Shown one piece after another: positions 62,774 through 64,000 of a stretch of DNA of 64,000 nucleotides. The DNA lies in contig JAWDGP010003786.1 in NCBI GenBank assembly GCA_033675545.1, positions 910,001 to 974,000 of the forward strand. The letters are read 5' to 3'. Both the position numbers and the translations under genes were made by a program. The first letter of the stretch is position 1, and each line of letters opens with the position of its first letter. Origin of the DNA: Elysia crispata. Lineage: Eukaryota > Mollusca > Gastropoda > Plakobranchidae. The notes under the pieces are model-generated. The model did no database searches. It saw nothing but the letters and a program-made list of their open reading frames with translations, and was not told where the DNA came from.

Positions 62774-64000
62774 ATCTATCCATCCATCTTCCTATTAATA
62801 TTTCTATCTAGATCCTAAATCTCCTGATCCATTTTCGAAAGATTTTTTATGTGTTTTGTAGGGCATTCTAAATAACCTCTAACGTGTCCATGTATCTTTT
62901 CATTAACAAGTTTATTTAATCTAATTTAGATTATTTCGCCCGAATTTTAGACCAATATCTAACTTTTTATGTTCCATATTATTAGATCTAAACCTATATG
63001 TTCTAAGATTAGGTTTTTCGTATAAGTCGACTTAGGCTTGTTGTTTTTTTTTTTTTTAAAGAAAAAATACGGTTTAAGATTCAAGTTAGATTTCAATTTT
63101 ATTCTCATGTCAGAGGCAATGGAATTTCCAGGTATGCTTAGCTTTGCGTTAAATTTTTATTAGTTTAGGAAGCAACACCATTCTTACCAGGAGTCTAATT
63201 TGTTCAAAATCACCAGCGCTATGATTTAAAAAATAAACCACTGCAATGCTCAAAATTACGCAAATTCAATGTTGACAACATTTTTTATAAAAAAAAAAAA
63301 AAAAATTGACTCTGTATGGAAACAATCTACCGCCATGTTCTAAACGTTTTGATTATTGGATAGTGTTACTGACATCTAACTAAAATGCGGAGCTCGTGAA
63401 ATTTGGCGTTAGTCTTGGAAGATCTAGGGGTGGCTATTCTGTACAACTGTAATTACGAAAATATTGAAATCCGTTTGTTTCCTCCTTAATCTGCCATAAA
63501 ATGGTTAAAGAGTTCGGTGACTTAATATTTTTTCAGTTTTCAACCTTAGAGTACTGCATATTTGAACATCTGTATAACCTTAAAGTCTAGCACAACAGGA
63601 TATCTATGATGCGTGTATGCTTAAAGATAATCCTAATCTAATCCTATTTTACAATATGGTCAGGTTAGTTCTTTCCCAGTTGTAATTGTTTCACCTTCTA
63701 ACTCGAACTAACGGAAATTGGAAAAATAATCTTCTCTCTAGACCCACTTTTTCTGGATTGTACCTATGCAAAAAAAGTGATGTGGAGTATCATTAGGAAA
63801 TAGGATTTCGCAACAAATTATGCTGAGTTTTGACTTATCTGTATTATTCAAGAGCACTCAAGCTACTAAAGGCTGTCAAAGATACTCAAATTCAAAGTCA
63901 GAAAAAAGAGTATTGTAACGCGCAAATGTCGAAACAATGATAAAAAATACTGCAGACATCTTCTAAATGCATCGGAATTTTGGAACAGAGTTTATGACAA

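Overview
The window is eukaryotic (animal) genomic DNA from an AT-rich, intron-dense genome packed with microsatellites. It holds most of the middle of one gene on the + strand: a homologue of the secreted NELL1/NELL2 family (thrombospondin-N/laminin-G-like domain, coiled coil, VWC domains, EGF repeats). I identify 11 consecutive internal coding exons between 7451 and 56479. Every junction is GT-AG and every intron phase is compatible, giving 466 complete codons without a stop. Both ends of the gene lie outside the window: the signal peptide and first part of the TSPN domain upstream, and EGF4 onward plus the C-terminal VWC domains downstream. I found no second protein-coding gene.

The organism is most likely a lophotrochozoan, plausibly a gastropod mollusc. 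The reasons are a clear but diverged NELL with a lineage-specific insertion, very long AG/CT, AAT and ACT microsatellites, kilobase-scale introns and a tRNA-derived SINE-like element. This placement is inference; the sequence does not prove a species.

Layout. Positions 1-7450 are non-coding, probably the intron before the first visible exon, with three unusual poly-T/poly-G compound runs. Positions 7451-14816 carry the TSPN-domain exons and the first coiled-coil exon; a 46-bp minisatellite of about 17.5 copies starts some 16 bp after the first exon. Positions 16249-27045 carry the end of the coiled coil and two VWC domains over four exons. Positions 27423-34182 carry EGF1 and EGF2. A 22-kb intron (34183-56365) loaded with microsatellites and one SINE-like element separates EGF2 from EGF3 (56366-56479). 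The last 7.5 kb is intron with more GA arrays, an ACT/GCT array and a small diverged triplicated repeat.

The exons encode one secreted, probably oligomeric, multidomain glycoprotein. In vertebrates this family binds heparin and PKC, and NELL2 acts as a ligand for Robo3 and ROS1. The most interesting local signal is at the EGF2 exon. Its donor is weak, and if it is not used the frame continues 45 codons into a small-residue-rich stretch followed by a hydrophobic C-terminal tail, which could produce a truncated membrane- or GPI-anchored form.
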